Assembly (NCBI RefSeq): GCF_004137795.1
Contig: NZ_NWTM01000006.1
Coordinates: 1-64,000 of the forward strand
Length of the DNA: 64,000 nucleotides
Direction of reading: 5' to 3'
From: Pectobacterium zantedeschiae
GTDB lineage: Bacteria > Pseudomonadota > Gammaproteobacteria > Enterobacterales > Enterobacteriaceae
Below the pieces are notes generated by a model. That model was not told the DNA's origin. It saw only the letters and a list, made by a program, of their open reading frames with translations, and did no database searches. The position numbers and the translations under genes are program-made. Below are positions 36,840-46,549 of the stretch, piece by piece; position 1 is the stretch's first letter; the number at the start of each line of letters is the position of its first letter.

Positions 36840-38700
36840 TGCGCCAACAATTTTGCAGGATGGTTTGACATTTAAAGACCTTAATCGTGATGGAAAAGTT
36901 AACCCATACGAAGACTGGCGTTTGTCTCCCGATCAACGCGCTGACGATCTGGTTACGCGCATGACGCTGGCGGAAAAAGCGGGGCTGATGATGCACGGCT
37001 CTGCACCGACTACGGGGAGTGTGATTGGTGCGGGTACGGCTTATGATATTGATACGGCTAGGAAAATGATTGCCGAACGGTCAATCAGTAGTTTCATCAC
37101 CCGCCTGTCTGGTGACGAACCGACACAAATGGCGGAGGAGAATAATAAATTACAGCAGATTGCAGAAAATACGCGCTTGGGTATTCCCCTGACCATCAGC
37201 AGTGATCCGCGTAATGCTTTCCAGTATTTGGTGGGGGCATCGGTTTCCTCTGGGAAATTTAGTAAATGGCCTGAAACGCTGGGGTTGGCAGCCATTGGTG
37301 ATGAATCGCTGACCCGGCGGTTTGCCGATATCGTACGTCAGGAATATCGTGCGGTCGGGATCACCGAGGCACTATCGCCGCAAGCCGATCTCGCAACGGA
37401 GCCTCGTTGGTCAAGGAGTAGCGGGACATTTGGTGAGGATGCTGAATTAACCAAGAAAATGGTCAGGGGTTATATCGAAGGCATGCAAAATGGCAGAAAT
37501 GGTCTTAATCCACAAAGCGTCATCAGCATTGTCAAACACTGGGTCGGGTATGGTGCTGCGCAAGATGGGTGGGATAGCCACAATGTTTATGGCAAATATG
37601 CCATATTCAAAAAGAACGATCTCCAACAGCATATCGAGCCTTTTACTGGGGCGTTCGAGGCGCGTGTCGCGGGTATTATGCCAACCTATTCCATTTTGAA
37701 AGAGGCTACGTGGCAAGGAAAACCGATTGAGCAAGTTGGTGCGGGCTTTAACCGTTTTCTATTAACCGATCTGCTGCGTGGGGTTTACGGATTTGATGGT
37801 GTCATTCTTAGCGACTGGCTTATCACCAATGATTGCAAAGATGACTGCATCACGGGTTCTAAACCGAATGAAAAGCCTGTGCCGCGCGGTATGCCGTGGG
37901 GAGTTGAAAACCTGACGGTAGAGCAGCGATTTATTAAAGCGGTGGAAGCTGGGGTAGACCAGTTTGGTGGCGTCACGAATTCTTCCGTGCTCATTAACGC
38001 TGTGCAGGGGGGCAAACTGGCGGAGTCGCGTCTGGATATCTCAGTCAGGCGTTTGCTGAAACAGAAATTCCAAATCGGTTTGTTTGAACGTCCTTATGTC
38101 CATGCAGAGCAGGCCAATCAGATCGTTGGGAAAGTTGAGTGGCAGCAGCAGGCTGACGAGGCACAAAGACGTGCGCTGGTGCTATTACAAAATAAAAATA
38201 TCTTGCCATTGCGCGCCGGAAGTAAAGTCTGGCTTTCTGGAATCGATAAGAAAGTAGCCCAGAACGCAGGGTTGATTGTGGTGGATACGCCAGAACTTGC
38301 CGATGTTGCTTTGGTTCGCAGCGTTGCACCGTATGAGCAACCGCATAAAAATTTCTACTTTGGGGCCAAACACCATGAAGGCTCATTGGCCTATACCGCA
38401 GACAATCCCGAGTACCAAACGATTGTCAGAGCCAGTGCCAGCGTGCCAACCATCGTGACGGTGTATCTGGATCGCCCGGCGATTCTGACCAATATCGTTG
38501 ATAAAACACAGGCAGTTATTGCCAACTTTGGTATCAGTGACGACGTATTGCTCAAGCAGCTTATTTCTGGAGAGGCATACACCGGGAAACTCCCATTTGA
38601 GCTACCGTCTTCTATGAAAGCGGTACTTAATCAGCAACCCGGTGTTCCTTATGACAGTAAAAAACCGCTCTTTCCATTTGGGTTTGGCTTAACGAAATAA
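36721..38700 (+). CDS. bgxA: Exported family 3 glycoside hydrolase (beta-glucosidase/xylosidase, BgxA-like)
   Basis: A 659-residue GH3 enzyme, close in length to the beta-glucosidase/xylosidase BgxA of Erwinia chrysanthemi (about 654, from memory). There is a signal peptide (VLSLAAPLFSSV.., cut near ASA-ISQ). A calcium-binding EF-hand-like loop DLNRDGKVNPYE (53-64) follows, then the GH3 barrel with KHW (272-274) and the nucleophile D365 in GVILSDW, and a C-terminal sandwich domain ending PFGFGLTK. It should release glucose or xylose from plant cell-wall oligosaccharides in the periplasm. The start at 36721 gives the best signal peptide; 36706 is possible. Confidence 0.85.
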   Translation: MRKNRLNVVLSLAAPLFSSVPLFFSPIASAISQAELGYRDAPTILQDGLTFKDLNRDGKVNPYEDWRLSPDQRADDLVTRMTLAEKAGLMMHGSAPTTGSVIGAGTAYDIDTARKMIAERSISSFITRLSGDEPTQMAEENNKLQQIAENTRLGIPLTISSDPRNAFQYLVGASVSSGKFSKWPETLGLAAIGDESLTRRFADIVRQEYRAVGITEALSPQADLATEPRWSRSSGTFGEDAELTKKMVRGYIEGMQNGRNGLNPQSVISIVKHWVGYGAAQDGWDSHNVYGKYAIFKKNDLQQHIEPFTGAFEARVAGIMPTYSILKEATWQGKPIEQVGAGFNRFLLTDLLRGVYGFDGVILSDWLITNDCKDDCITGSKPNEKPVPRGMPWGVENLTVEQRFIKAVEAGVDQFGGVTNSSVLINAVQGGKLAESRLDISVRRLLKQKFQIGLFERPYVHAEQANQIVGKVEWQQQADEAQRRALVLLQNKNILPLRAGSKVWLSGIDKKVAQNAGLIVVDTPELADVALVRSVAPYEQPHKNFYFGAKHHEGSLAYTADNPEYQTIVRASASVPTIVTVYLDRPAILTNIVDKTQAVIANFGISDDVLLKQLISGEAYTGKLPFELPSSMKAVLNQQPGVPYDSKKPLFPFGFGLTK

Positions 38701-38719
38701 TAGCAGCCTGATTCAATGC

Positions 38720-38757
38720 TTATAGCCAGTTTGTGTAAACACGCTGGCTTTTTTTAT
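38720..38757 (+). terminator. Intrinsic terminator after the GH3 gene
   Basis: AGCCAG (38724) / CTGGCT (38744) with a 14-nt loop is followed by a run of seven T, twenty-odd bases past the stop codon. Confidence 0.85.
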
Positions 38758-38953
38758 TCTTTATATATGTCTTGTCGCTATATGAAATAATTATTTATTC
38801 TGTTTGTTGTGCTGTGTGAATGCTTTGTTTTATCTGGATAATTTACTGTTATAGGGGAAATGAAAAGGACTGTATCTGTCGATTTGATGTAATGCTTGTT
38901 TTACTCCACTCCGTATTATTCCACTACGTTAGAATAAGCAATGAGGGAGCATA

Positions 38954-40648
38954 ATGAGCGATAAAAAACTGTCTGATAATGAACGCCTTAAAACACAAAG
39001 TAATTACCTGCGTGGAACGATTCAGGGAGATTTAGACGATCCGTTAACGGGAGGATTTGTCGCAGATAACTTTCAGTTAATTCGATTTCATGGCATGTAT
39101 CAGCAGGACGATCGGGATATCAGGCAAGAGCGTATTGCTCAGAAATTAGAGCCGCTGCACACCGTTATGCTGCGTGTCCGCTTGCCGGGAGGGATCATTA
39201 CGCCACATCAGTGGCTAGGTATTGATGCCTTTGCCCGTGAACATACGCTTTATGGCAGTATACGTATTACTAATCGACAAACGGTGCAACTGCACGGCGT
39301 TCTAAAAGACGACATCAAGCCGGTACACAAATTGCTTAATCATCTCGGGCTGGATTCGCGAGCGACAGCAGGGGACGTGAACCGTAATGTGTTGTGTACT
39401 GCTAACCCGGTTGAATCTGTTTTACATCGTCAATCCTGGGAATGGGCAAAGAAAATTTCGGAGCATCTTTTACCGCGCACAAACGCTTATGCTGAAGTGT
39501 GGCTGGATAAAGAGAAAATTATTCAGACAGATGATGAACCGATTCTGGGGAAAAGTTACCTACCGAGAAAATTCAAAACGGCAGTGGTGATTCCGCCACA
39601 GAATGATGTGGATATTCACGCCAACGATCTGAGTTTTGTTGCCATTGGTGATGGCGACCAACTGGTTGGTTTCAATGTATTGGTGGGTGGGGGGTTAGCG
39701 ATGACGCAGGGTGATACCAGCACTTATCCCCGCCTGGCGACGGAGTTTGGCTTCATTCCATTAGAACATACGTTGGCTATTGCTGAAGCGGTGGTGTCGA
39801 CCCAACGCGATTGGGGTAACCGTGAGAATCGCCGCAACGCGAAGACAAAATATACGCTTGAACGTGTTGGTGTGGATGTCTTTAAAGCCGAGGTCGAGCG
39901 CCGTAGTGGAATCGCGTTTTCTCCGCTGAGAGACTATGCCTTTTCTGAGCGTGGCGATCGTATTGGTTGGGTCGAGGGTATCGATGGCAAGCACCACCTG
40001 ACCCTATTTATTCCAAGCGGACGTCTGCTGGATAAACCGGGTTTACCGAATAAAAGCGGTATTGCGGCTATTGCCAGCGTACATAAAGGTGATTTTCGCC
40101 TGACGGCGAATCAGAACATCATCATTGCAAAGGTGGCAAGTGAAGACAAAGCGCAGATCGATGCATTAGCCAGACAGTATGGATTGCTGGGTTCATTGCT
40201 CTCGTCACAGCGTAAAGATTCCATGGCCTGCGTCTCTTTTCCCACTTGTCCGCTGGCTATGGCAGAAGCTGAGCGAGTCCTGCCGGAGGTGGTTTCGGAG
40301 ATAGAACATCTGTTGCATAAGTATGGCGTGGGAGAGGAGTCATTTGTTTTTCGCATCACCGGATGTCCAAATGGCTGTGGCCGAGCCATGCTAGCGGAGG
40401 TGGGGCTGATTGGACGAGCCGTGGGGCGTTATAGCCTTTATATCGGCGGTAATCGTGAAGGGACGCGCATTCCTCGACTGTATAAAGATAATATCGACGT
40501 CCCGACATTATTTGATGAAATAGAGAAGCTGATTGCGCTGTGGGCGAAAGAGAGAAATATAGGTGAAGGCTTTGGCGATTTTGTTATCAGGGCGAAAATT
40601 ATCATGCCTGTTCTCAATGCCCCTGTGGATTTTCATGCTGTAGTGTAG
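38954..40648 (+). CDS. cysI: Sulfite reductase hemoprotein, stand-alone CysI paralogue
   Basis: A 564-residue siroheme/4Fe-4S sulfite reductase beta subunit, close to E. coli CysI (570). The cluster cysteines lie in [17 protein letters not shown] (about 426-432) and [17 protein letters not shown] (about 471-475). It reduces sulfite to sulfide with six electrons, normally supplied by CysJ. No cysJ or cysH adjoins it, so it is either a second copy using CysJ from elsewhere or has another donor. AGGGAG precedes the ATG. It lies directly upstream of tauABC and a sulfonate desulfonation set, pointing to handling of sulfite released from sulfonates. Confidence 0.9.
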   Translation: MSDKKLSDNERLKTQSNYLRGTIQGDLDDPLTGGFVADNFQLIRFHGMYQQDDRDIRQERIAQKLEPLHTVMLRVRLPGGIITPHQWLGIDAFAREHTLYGSIRITNRQTVQLHGVLKDDIKPVHKLLNHLGLDSRATAGDVNRNVLCTANPVESVLHRQSWEWAKKISEHLLPRTNAYAEVWLDKEKIIQTDDEPILGKSYLPRKFKTAVVIPPQNDVDIHANDLSFVAIGDGDQLVGFNVLVGGGLAMTQGDTSTYPRLATEFGFIPLEHTLAIAEAVVSTQRDWGNRENRRNAKTKYTLERVGVDVFKAEVERRSGIAFSPLRDYAFSERGDRIGWVEGIDGKHHLTLFIPSGRLLDKPGLPNKSGIAAIASVHKGDFRLTANQNIIIAKVASEDKAQIDALARQYGLLGSLLSSQRKDSMACVSFPTCPLAMAEAERVLPEVVSEIEHLLHKYGVGEESFVFRITGCPNGCGRAMLAEVGLIGRAVGRYSLYIGGNREGTRIPRLYKDNIDVPTLFDEIEKLIALWAKERNIGEGFGDFVIRAKIIMPVLNAPVDFHAVV

Positions 40649-40964
40649 CTGTGGCCGCTGGCGTCAATGTGCTGAGTCGCGTAGCCAATGCATAGAAAGC
40701 TTAAAATATAATAGGGATATTTTAAATACTGTTTTTGGCATTGAATACCATGCCATTATTTTACTCGGTAATTCGTTATGTTATGTTTTTTAATTGTCTT
40801 ATTGTAATTTATCTTGTTGTTTTTGTTTTTCTTACTGTTTATAGCTATTTTTTTAGAAAACAGTAGCTTTATAAATTATATCGATAGTGTGGTTGTTTCT
40901 TGAGCTTTCATCGTATATTGAGAAATAAAAGTCAATAAAGAGATTTAAGCTATAGGGGATAATA
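40649..40964. other. Intergenic region upstream of tauA
   Basis: A 316-bp AT-rich gap. It contains one inverted repeat, TACTGTTT (40833) / AAAACAGTA (40857), with T-rich sequence around it. A promoter for tauABC is expected here, but CysB/Cbl sites are too degenerate to call by eye. Confidence 0.4.
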
Positions 40965-41942
40965 ATGCACTATCTTTTTTTTCGGTTTGTAATAGCAACC
41001 AGTCTATTAATAAATATCATTTTTTCAGCGAAAGCTGCTGACCTGACAGTCGCATACCAAACGATTCCTGACCCTTCTCAAGTCGCACAGATTGATGGGG
41101 AATATGAAAAAGCAACTGGATTGAAAATAGATTGGCGCAAATTTGATGCTGGCGCGGAAGCCATTGCCGCAGTTGCTTCCGGCGATGTGCAAATAGCTTA
41201 TTTAGGCTCCAGTCCCTATGCCGCAGCGGTGAGTCGAAAAATACCGGTTGAAACGTTGTTGATTGCTTCCCGACTGGGAGCCAGCGAAGCGTTGGTCGTG
41301 CGTCACGGCGCTGGTATTGAAAAACCGGAAGATCTGATCGGTAAAAAAGTTGCCACGCCTTTTGTTTCGACTAGCCATTACAGTTTGCTGGCTGCGCTGA
41401 AGCATTGGAATATTGATGCAAAAAAAGTACAAATCCTGAATCTGAATCCACCCGCTATTAGCGCTGCTTGGCGACGGGGTGATATTGATGCCGCCTATAC
41501 CTGGGAACCTGCGTTGGGTGTGGCGAAATCCAGTGGCAATGTGCTGATTTCTTCTGGGGAACTGGCCAGACTCGGCGCGCCGACATTTGATGTCTGGTTA
41601 GTGCGAAAAGATTTTGCCGAGAAGCAACCTCAGGCAGTAAAAGCGTTTGCTAAGGTTACGCAGGATGCTTACACCAACTATCGGAAGGACCCACAGGCCT
41701 GGTTAGCGGATAAGAACAATATCAACAAACTGGCAAGCATTAGTGGCGCGAAAGCAGAAGATATCCCCGGTTTGCTACAGGGCAATACCTATCTTTTGGC
41801 CAACGAGCAACGGGCGTTTCTAGGTGCGCCAGCCGTGAAAGCGATCGGCGATACGGCGACGTTTCTCAAAGAACAACGACGTATTGATGCCGTATTACCC
41901 GATTATTCCCCTTATGTTACTACCCGGTTTGTTCCCGAATGA
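40965..41942 (+). CDS. tauA: Taurine ABC transporter binding protein TauA
   Basis: A 325-residue periplasmic binding protein. A signal peptide ends FSAKAAD. Mature sequence parallels E. coli TauA: LTVAYQTIPDPSQVAQIDG, DWRKFDAGAEAIAAVASGDVQ (two blocks), LGSSPYAAAVS, STSHYSLLAALKHW and GDIDAAYTWEPAL. It captures taurine or close C2 sulfonates. AGGGGA precedes the ATG. It is first of tauABC. The usual fourth gene, the oxygenase tauD, is absent. Confidence 0.93.
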   Translation: MHYLFFRFVIATSLLINIIFSAKAADLTVAYQTIPDPSQVAQIDGEYEKATGLKIDWRKFDAGAEAIAAVASGDVQIAYLGSSPYAAAVSRKIPVETLLIASRLGASEALVVRHGAGIEKPEDLIGKKVATPFVSTSHYSLLAALKHWNIDAKKVQILNLNPPAISAAWRRGDIDAAYTWEPALGVAKSSGNVLISSGELARLGAPTFDVWLVRKDFAEKQPQAVKAFAKVTQDAYTNYRKDPQAWLADKNNINKLASISGAKAEDIPGLLQGNTYLLANEQRAFLGAPAVKAIGDTATFLKEQRRIDAVLPDYSPYVTTRFVPE

Positions 41943-42000
41943 TTTTTTGATACCTGCTTGTTTACTGTTGATACAGGCAGGCTCTGCGGATGGATGAAGA

Positions 42001-42804
42001 ATGACACTATTGCAGCTCGAACGGGTTAGCGCTCGCTATGCCGCTAGCGAACAGTCGGTATTGGAAAATATCACTTTTTCGCTATCTGCAAGCCAATTGA
42101 TGGTAGCACTGGGGCCGTCAGGGAGTGGGAAAACCACGTTGCTCAATTTGATTGCTGGGTTTATTCATCCCGTTGACGGCACGATTTTACTGGATGGCAA
42201 AGCCGTCACAGGCCCTGGACCGGATCGTGGCGTCGTTTTCCAGCATGACGTTTTACTGCCTTGGCAGGACGTGTTAGATAACGTGGCTTTTGGGATGAAA
42301 CTGGCGGGAGTGCCAAGGCTTGAGCGTGAACAAAAAGCGCGGCGGTTATTGATGCAGGTTGGTTTGAATGGCTATGAACGCCGTGCAGTGTGGCAACTTT
42401 CAGGCGGTCAGCGGCAACGTGTCGGTATTGCCAGAGCATTGGCTGCCGATCCACAGATTTTACTGTTGGATGAGCCCTTTGGAGCGTTGGATGCATTCGC
42501 CCGCGAACAAATGCAGGAATTGTTGCTTTCGGTGTGGAAAAACGCCGCTAAACCCATTTTTTTGATTACACACGACATTGAAGAAGCGATCTTCCTGGCG
42601 ACGGATTTAATTGTCATGTCACCTTATCCCGGACGAATTATTAAGCATCTGAAACTTGGCTTTAGTTCACGCTATGCGGATGGGGAAAGCGCCCGAACAA
42701 TAAAATCAGATCCACAGTTTATTGAGACGAGAGAGTGGGTGCTTTCTCGCCTGTTTGCCGAGCGTGAACAGTTTTCGCCACGTGATGAGGATACACCGTC
42801 ATGA
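42001..42804 (+). CDS. tauB: Taurine ABC transporter ATPase TauB
   Basis: A 267-residue ATPase of the nitrate/sulfonate/taurine family. Walker A GPSGSGKTTLLN (about 38-49), VVFQHDVLLPWQDVLDNVAFG typical of TauB/SsuB in the Q-loop, the signature LSGGQRQRVGIARALA and Walker B ILLLDEPFGALDAF are intact. It starts 58 bases after tauA and overlaps tauC by ATGA. Confidence 0.93.
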   Translation: MTLLQLERVSARYAASEQSVLENITFSLSASQLMVALGPSGSGKTTLLNLIAGFIHPVDGTILLDGKAVTGPGPDRGVVFQHDVLLPWQDVLDNVAFGMKLAGVPRLEREQKARRLLMQVGLNGYERRAVWQLSGGQRQRVGIARALAADPQILLLDEPFGALDAFAREQMQELLLSVWKNAAKPIFLITHDIEEAIFLATDLIVMSPYPGRIIKHLKLGFSSRYADGESARTIKSDPQFIETREWVLSRLFAEREQFSPRDEDTPS

Positions 42805-43628
42805 GTGCTATCGAACGTTCTGCTGAGTCAGGTTGCAAGGTACGAAAGCAGCTTATAGTAAAAAAAACAGTGCCTATAAGTGTTATCAGCAGCCTCAGTA
42901 TTGGCTCGCTGTTGCTGATCTGGTGGCTGGTAACGTGGTTAGAGCTTGTTGAACCGCTCTTTCTTCCTGCGCCTCATGCGGTATTACAGCGGCTATGGCA
43001 GTTGGTCACCGTTGGGTATATGGATGCGACTCTCTGGCATCATTTATTCGCGAGCCTGCAACGTATTGGACTCGCGTTGCTGGCCGCGTTGGCCACCGCG
43101 ATCCCGCTGGGAATCGCTATTGGTCGCAGTCGCGTTCTTCGCGGGGTGTTTGATCCGTTGATTGAATTCTACCGTCCAATCCCTCCGTTGGCCTATCTTC
43201 CGCTGATTGTGATCTGGTTTGGTATTGGTGAGTTTTCCAAAATACTACTGATTTATCTTGCTATTCTGGCACCGATTGTCATTGCGACGGCTGACGGCGT
43301 TCGTAATACCGACCCTGCCAGAATTCTCGCCGCCCAGACTCTGGGCGCGACGCCATTACAGCTTATCCGCTATGTCATTTTTCCCAGTGCTTTGCCTGAT
43401 ATCTTAGTTGGAATTCGTATCGGTCTGGGTGTGGGCTGGTCAACGCTGGTGGCTGCGGAATTGGTAGCGGCAACCCAGGGGTTAGGATTTATGGTACAGG
43501 CGGCTTCACAGTTTTTACTCACGGACGTGGTAATTCTGGGGATCCTGACGATTGCTGCCGTTGCTTTTACGATAGAAATTATGTTGCGTTATCTGCAACG
43601 TAAGTTGGCTCCCTGGCAGGGGCGATGA
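42801..43628 (+). CDS. tauC: Taurine ABC transporter permease TauC
   Basis: A 275-residue permease with about six membrane spans. FLPAPHAVLQRLWQLVTVGY, FYRPIPPLAYLPLIVIWFGIGE and the coupling loop AAQTLGATPLQLIRYVIFPSALPD are typical of the TauC/SsuC family. It starts inside the last codons of tauB. It could also serve the second binding protein at 45433, for which no separate permease is present. Confidence 0.92.
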   Translation: MSAIERSAESGCKVRKQLIVKKTVPISVISSLSIGSLLLIWWLVTWLELVEPLFLPAPHAVLQRLWQLVTVGYMDATLWHHLFASLQRIGLALLAALATAIPLGIAIGRSRVLRGVFDPLIEFYRPIPPLAYLPLIVIWFGIGEFSKILLIYLAILAPIVIATADGVRNTDPARILAAQTLGATPLQLIRYVIFPSALPDILVGIRIGLGVGWSTLVAAELVAATQGLGFMVQAASQFLLTDVVILGILTIAAVAFTIEIMLRYLQRKLAPWQGR

Positions 43629-43653
43629 TAATAATGTACCTCTATAGTTATCC

Positions 43654-43680
43654 ATTGCTATCGCTTGTTGTGATAGCAAT
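43654..43680. terminator. Hairpin between tauC and the aminotransferase gene
   Basis: ATTGCTATC/GATAGCAAT is a 9-bp perfect stem with a 9-nt loop, in the 67-bp gap between two converging genes. T-runs are weak on both sides. Confidence 0.55.
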
Positions 43681-43695
43681 GAGAAGGGATGCTAT

Positions 43696-45024
43696 TTAAC
43701 ATTCTTCACCGAGCACCTCGCGAAGAATAGAGAAGAGCTCGTCAATATGGGCAGGTGTCGAAACCAGTATTGGAGCGATAATTAAGGAATCGCCAGTGGA
43801 TTTAAGGTGTAATCCGCGCTCAAAGAGTTTTTTCTGCAACAGATAGCCGCGCTGTCCCGCCTTCTCCGTGGGGCGCAGATCGATACCGCCCAACAGCCCA
43901 AATCCTCGAATGTCGCTAACAACAGACAGCGCTTGTAGCTCAAATAATTTATCGAGAAAATAAGGGCTTAGCTTTTCTCCGTTGGCGAAGACGTTCTCTT
44001 CCTGATACAAACGCAGGGTAGCTAGTGCTGCCGCGCAGGCGGCCGGGTGGGCACTCCAGGTGTAACCGTGAAAAAATTCAATTTCCTGTTCGCCAGCAGC
44101 GTTAATGATTTGATCGTAAACGCGGCGATCGACAGCGACAGCGGCCATGGGCTGTGTGCCATTAGTCAGTGCTTTGGCAAGGGTGATAATATCTGGACGG
44201 ATAGAGAAGGTTTGGCTTGCGAATGCCTTTCCGGTCCGTCCGAATCCACAAATCACCTCATCCATAATTAGCAGAATGTCATAGCGATCGCACAGTAGCC
44301 GGATGCGTTCAAGATAGCCTTTGGGGGGAACCAATACGCCTGTCGAACCCGCGATAGGCTCGATTACACAGGCCGCGATATTCTCAGCACCATGTAATTC
44401 AACCAGACGTTGTAGGTCGTCTGCCAGATAGTCACCGTGTTCAGGTTGACCTCGGTGATAACGGTTCTCCTCCAGCCAGGTATGGCGTAAGTGAACAACC
44501 TGCGGCCAGCTACCGGCAAACTGTCGACGATTGTTGGTTAGCCCGCTCAACGCGACACCGCCAAAGTTGACACCGTGATAAGCGCGCTCACGAGATATAA
44601 AAAGCGTTCGTGAACTCTGTTTACGGGCTCGTTGGTAGGCAAGGGCGACTTTCAGTGCGCTATCAATCGCTTCAGAGCCGGAGTTGACGAAAAATAGGCG
44701 GTCAAGCTGCGGGGGGAGGATTTTTGCCAACTCGTTCGCGGTTTCAAATGCCAGAGGATGACTGCGATAAAAACTGGGGCTGTAGTCCAGAGTCATAAAT
44801 TGCTGATAAACCGCATCGGCGATTTCCTGACGACGGTGGCCTAAAGCAGACGTAAATAAGCCGGAGACGCCATCCAGTATCCGATTCCCTGCGTTATCCT
44901 GATAATAAACGCCATCCGCTTGGGTAAATAATTTCGGATCCTGGCGGAAATCCCCGTTTGGCGTAAAGGGAAGCCAGAAGTGGTCATTAATGATGTTACG
45001 GAGATCTTTTTGTTGTTTGGTCAT
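43696..45024 (-). CDS. Class III omega-aminotransferase, probable taurine/beta-alanine:pyruvate type
   Basis: A 442-residue PLP aminotransferase of the omega-amino acid:pyruvate class. FWLPFTPNGDF near the start, the cofactor block NSGSEAIDSALKVALAYQRAR, acidic D255 in LLIMDEVICGFGRTG and PLP lysine K284 in IITLAKALTNG are present. Family members act on beta-alanine, GABA-like amines and in some cases taurine or hypotaurine. Between tauC and a sulfonate-binding protein, taurine to sulfoacetaldehyde is the likeliest reaction, though it is not close to Bilophila-type Tpa by my recollection. It is transcribed toward tauC. Confidence 0.8.
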   Translation of the reverse strand: MTKQQKDLRNIINDHFWLPFTPNGDFRQDPKLFTQADGVYYQDNAGNRILDGVSGLFTSALGHRRQEIADAVYQQFMTLDYSPSFYRSHPLAFETANELAKILPPQLDRLFFVNSGSEAIDSALKVALAYQRARKQSSRTLFISRERAYHGVNFGGVALSGLTNNRRQFAGSWPQVVHLRHTWLEENRYHRGQPEHGDYLADDLQRLVELHGAENIAACVIEPIAGSTGVLVPPKGYLERIRLLCDRYDILLIMDEVICGFGRTGKAFASQTFSIRPDIITLAKALTNGTQPMAAVAVDRRVYDQIINAAGEQEIEFFHGYTWSAHPAACAAALATLRLYQEENVFANGEKLSPYFLDKLFELQALSVVSDIRGFGLLGGIDLRPTEKAGQRGYLLQKKLFERGLHLKSTGDSLIIAPILVSTPAHIDELFSILREVLGEEC

Positions 45025-45432
45025 GGCGAGTTACCTGATCATGATTGGATAGTTAGCTTCTCCGAAGGACTTCCGGTGAGCGATGTGTTTGGACTAATAC
45101 ACGGAATGGCGCCTGAAAAAGGATATGTTTAATAAATCGGTGGCTAATGTAAAAGATGATATTTTTATTTTTTATTGCATATTTTTAATATGCTGGGTAA
45201 AAAATATATTCGCATGGCTAATCTAAGATAAATACTATATATTTTTGTATTTATATTATATTTAATTTCTTTTTGTTAACTTGGTTGTGTGTTTTATTTA
45301 ACGTCTTTTTAATAAAAAAGACAGCGTGATGCATTAGACAAAATATCGATATTTTTATCAATAACTGATATTTAATTATTCCATTAGATAAAGGATAGGA
45401 TGAATTATTCCCTCTGATTCTATGGTGTATTT
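45025..45432. other. AT-rich divergent control region of the sulfonate locus
   Basis: A 408-bp gap between the aminotransferase (minus) and the SsuA-like gene (plus), extremely AT-rich. I looked for an FNR site TTGAT-N4-ATCAA, expected for an oxygen-sensitive pathway. The best was ATCGATATTTTTATCAA, which has wrong spacing. No gene seen. Confidence 0.5.
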
Positions 45433-46371
45433 ATGATTGGTTTTTTTCGTTACAGCTTTATTTTCATGGTATCGCTGGCATTTTCTGCGGTGGCCTATTC
45501 CGCCGATGTAGTCCGGATCGGATATCAAAAGTCGGCGACAACATTAGTCCTATTGAAAGAAGAAGGCGCGTTGGAAAACAGGTTGCGTTCACAAGGCGTT
45601 AAAGTGGAATGGACCCAGTTTCCCGGTGGCCCCCAATTACTGGAAGGGCTGAATATTGGTGCTATTGATTTTGGCTTTACGGGAGAAACACCGCCGGTAT
45701 TCGCTCAGGCGGCAAATGCTAATTTGGTTTATGTCGCCAATGAACCGGCTTCCCCAACAGCGGAAGCGATCTTGGTGCCTAAGGATTCACCGCTGAGTTC
45801 AGTCGCGCAGCTAAAAGGGAAAAAAATCGCCTTAAATAAAGGCTCTAACGTTCACTATTTATTAGTACGCGCGTTATATGAAGCTGGCTTGCAATACAGC
45901 GATATCACGCCTGTTTATTTACCTCCCGCCGACGCACGTGCAGCATTTGAAAATGGCAGTGTCGATGCCTGGGTCATCTGGGACCCTTTCAGCGCCGCCG
46001 CAGAAAAACAGATTCATGCTCGGGTACTGCGTGATGGACGGGGGATTGTCGATAATTACCAGTTTTATCTGGCAAGGCGCGATTTTGCCGCCAAATATCC
46101 CTCTGTTATTACCGCGCTGATCGAGGAAGTTCGTCTGATTGGCAAGAAAGCCGTTGACTCCCCTGAGGGGGTTGCTCGCCAGATCGCTCCCCTCTTAGGG
46201 CTCCCTGAAGATATTGCCCAGGTTGCCGTCGAGCGGCAGGGCTACGATGCACAGTTTATTTCGCCTGAGGCGATTGCCAGCCAGCAGCGTATCGCTGATA
46301 CCTTCGCTGGCTTGAAACTGATTCCGAAAAAGCTGGATATCAAGCAGGCGGTATGGACTCCGCCTCAATGA
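45433..46371 (+). CDS. SsuA-like sulfonate-binding periplasmic protein
   Basis: A 312-residue periplasmic binding protein of the SsuA (aliphatic sulfonate) type. A signal peptide (FIFMVSLAFSAVAYSA) is followed by VVRIGYQKSATTLVLLKEEG, QFPGGPQLLEGLNIGAIDFG, TGETPPVFAQAANA, PADARAAFENGSVDAWVIWD and an SsuA-like end KKLDIKQAVWTPPQ. No SsuB/SsuC follows, so it may dock on TauBC. It is immediately upstream of the glycyl radical enzyme, suggesting that its ligand (for example isethionate) is that enzyme's substrate. The ribosome site is weak. Confidence 0.87.
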   Translation: MIGFFRYSFIFMVSLAFSAVAYSADVVRIGYQKSATTLVLLKEEGALENRLRSQGVKVEWTQFPGGPQLLEGLNIGAIDFGFTGETPPVFAQAANANLVYVANEPASPTAEAILVPKDSPLSSVAQLKGKKIALNKGSNVHYLLVRALYEAGLQYSDITPVYLPPADARAAFENGSVDAWVIWDPFSAAAEKQIHARVLRDGRGIVDNYQFYLARRDFAAKYPSVITALIEEVRLIGKKAVDSPEGVARQIAPLLGLPEDIAQVAVERQGYDAQFISPEAIASQQRIADTFAGLKLIPKKLDIKQAVWTPPQ

Positions 46372-46549
46372 ATCATCGCTCGCTATATGGCCGACAGGAA
46401 ATCGTGGCTAAACAGACGTGACAACAGAGGGCATTGGTATGGGGGAGCGCCTTATGACAAGGGAAGGCGTCGCTGGGTTGTTTTTAATTGGCACGAGGTG
46501 AGTGCTAGTCAATGTGCTAATCGTTGAATCAATATTGTGAGGGATACTA

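Noticed and set aside
46486-46510. Sigma-54-like TGGCAC before islA
   Set aside because: TGGCACGAGGTGAGTGC lacks TTGC at the -12 position.
45025-46549. FNR/ArcA-type sites expected upstream of the oxygen-sensitive islAB genes
   Set aside because: The nearest matches (ATCGATATTTTTATCAA, GTTGAATCAAT) have wrong spacing or half-site sequence; not good enough to report as sites.
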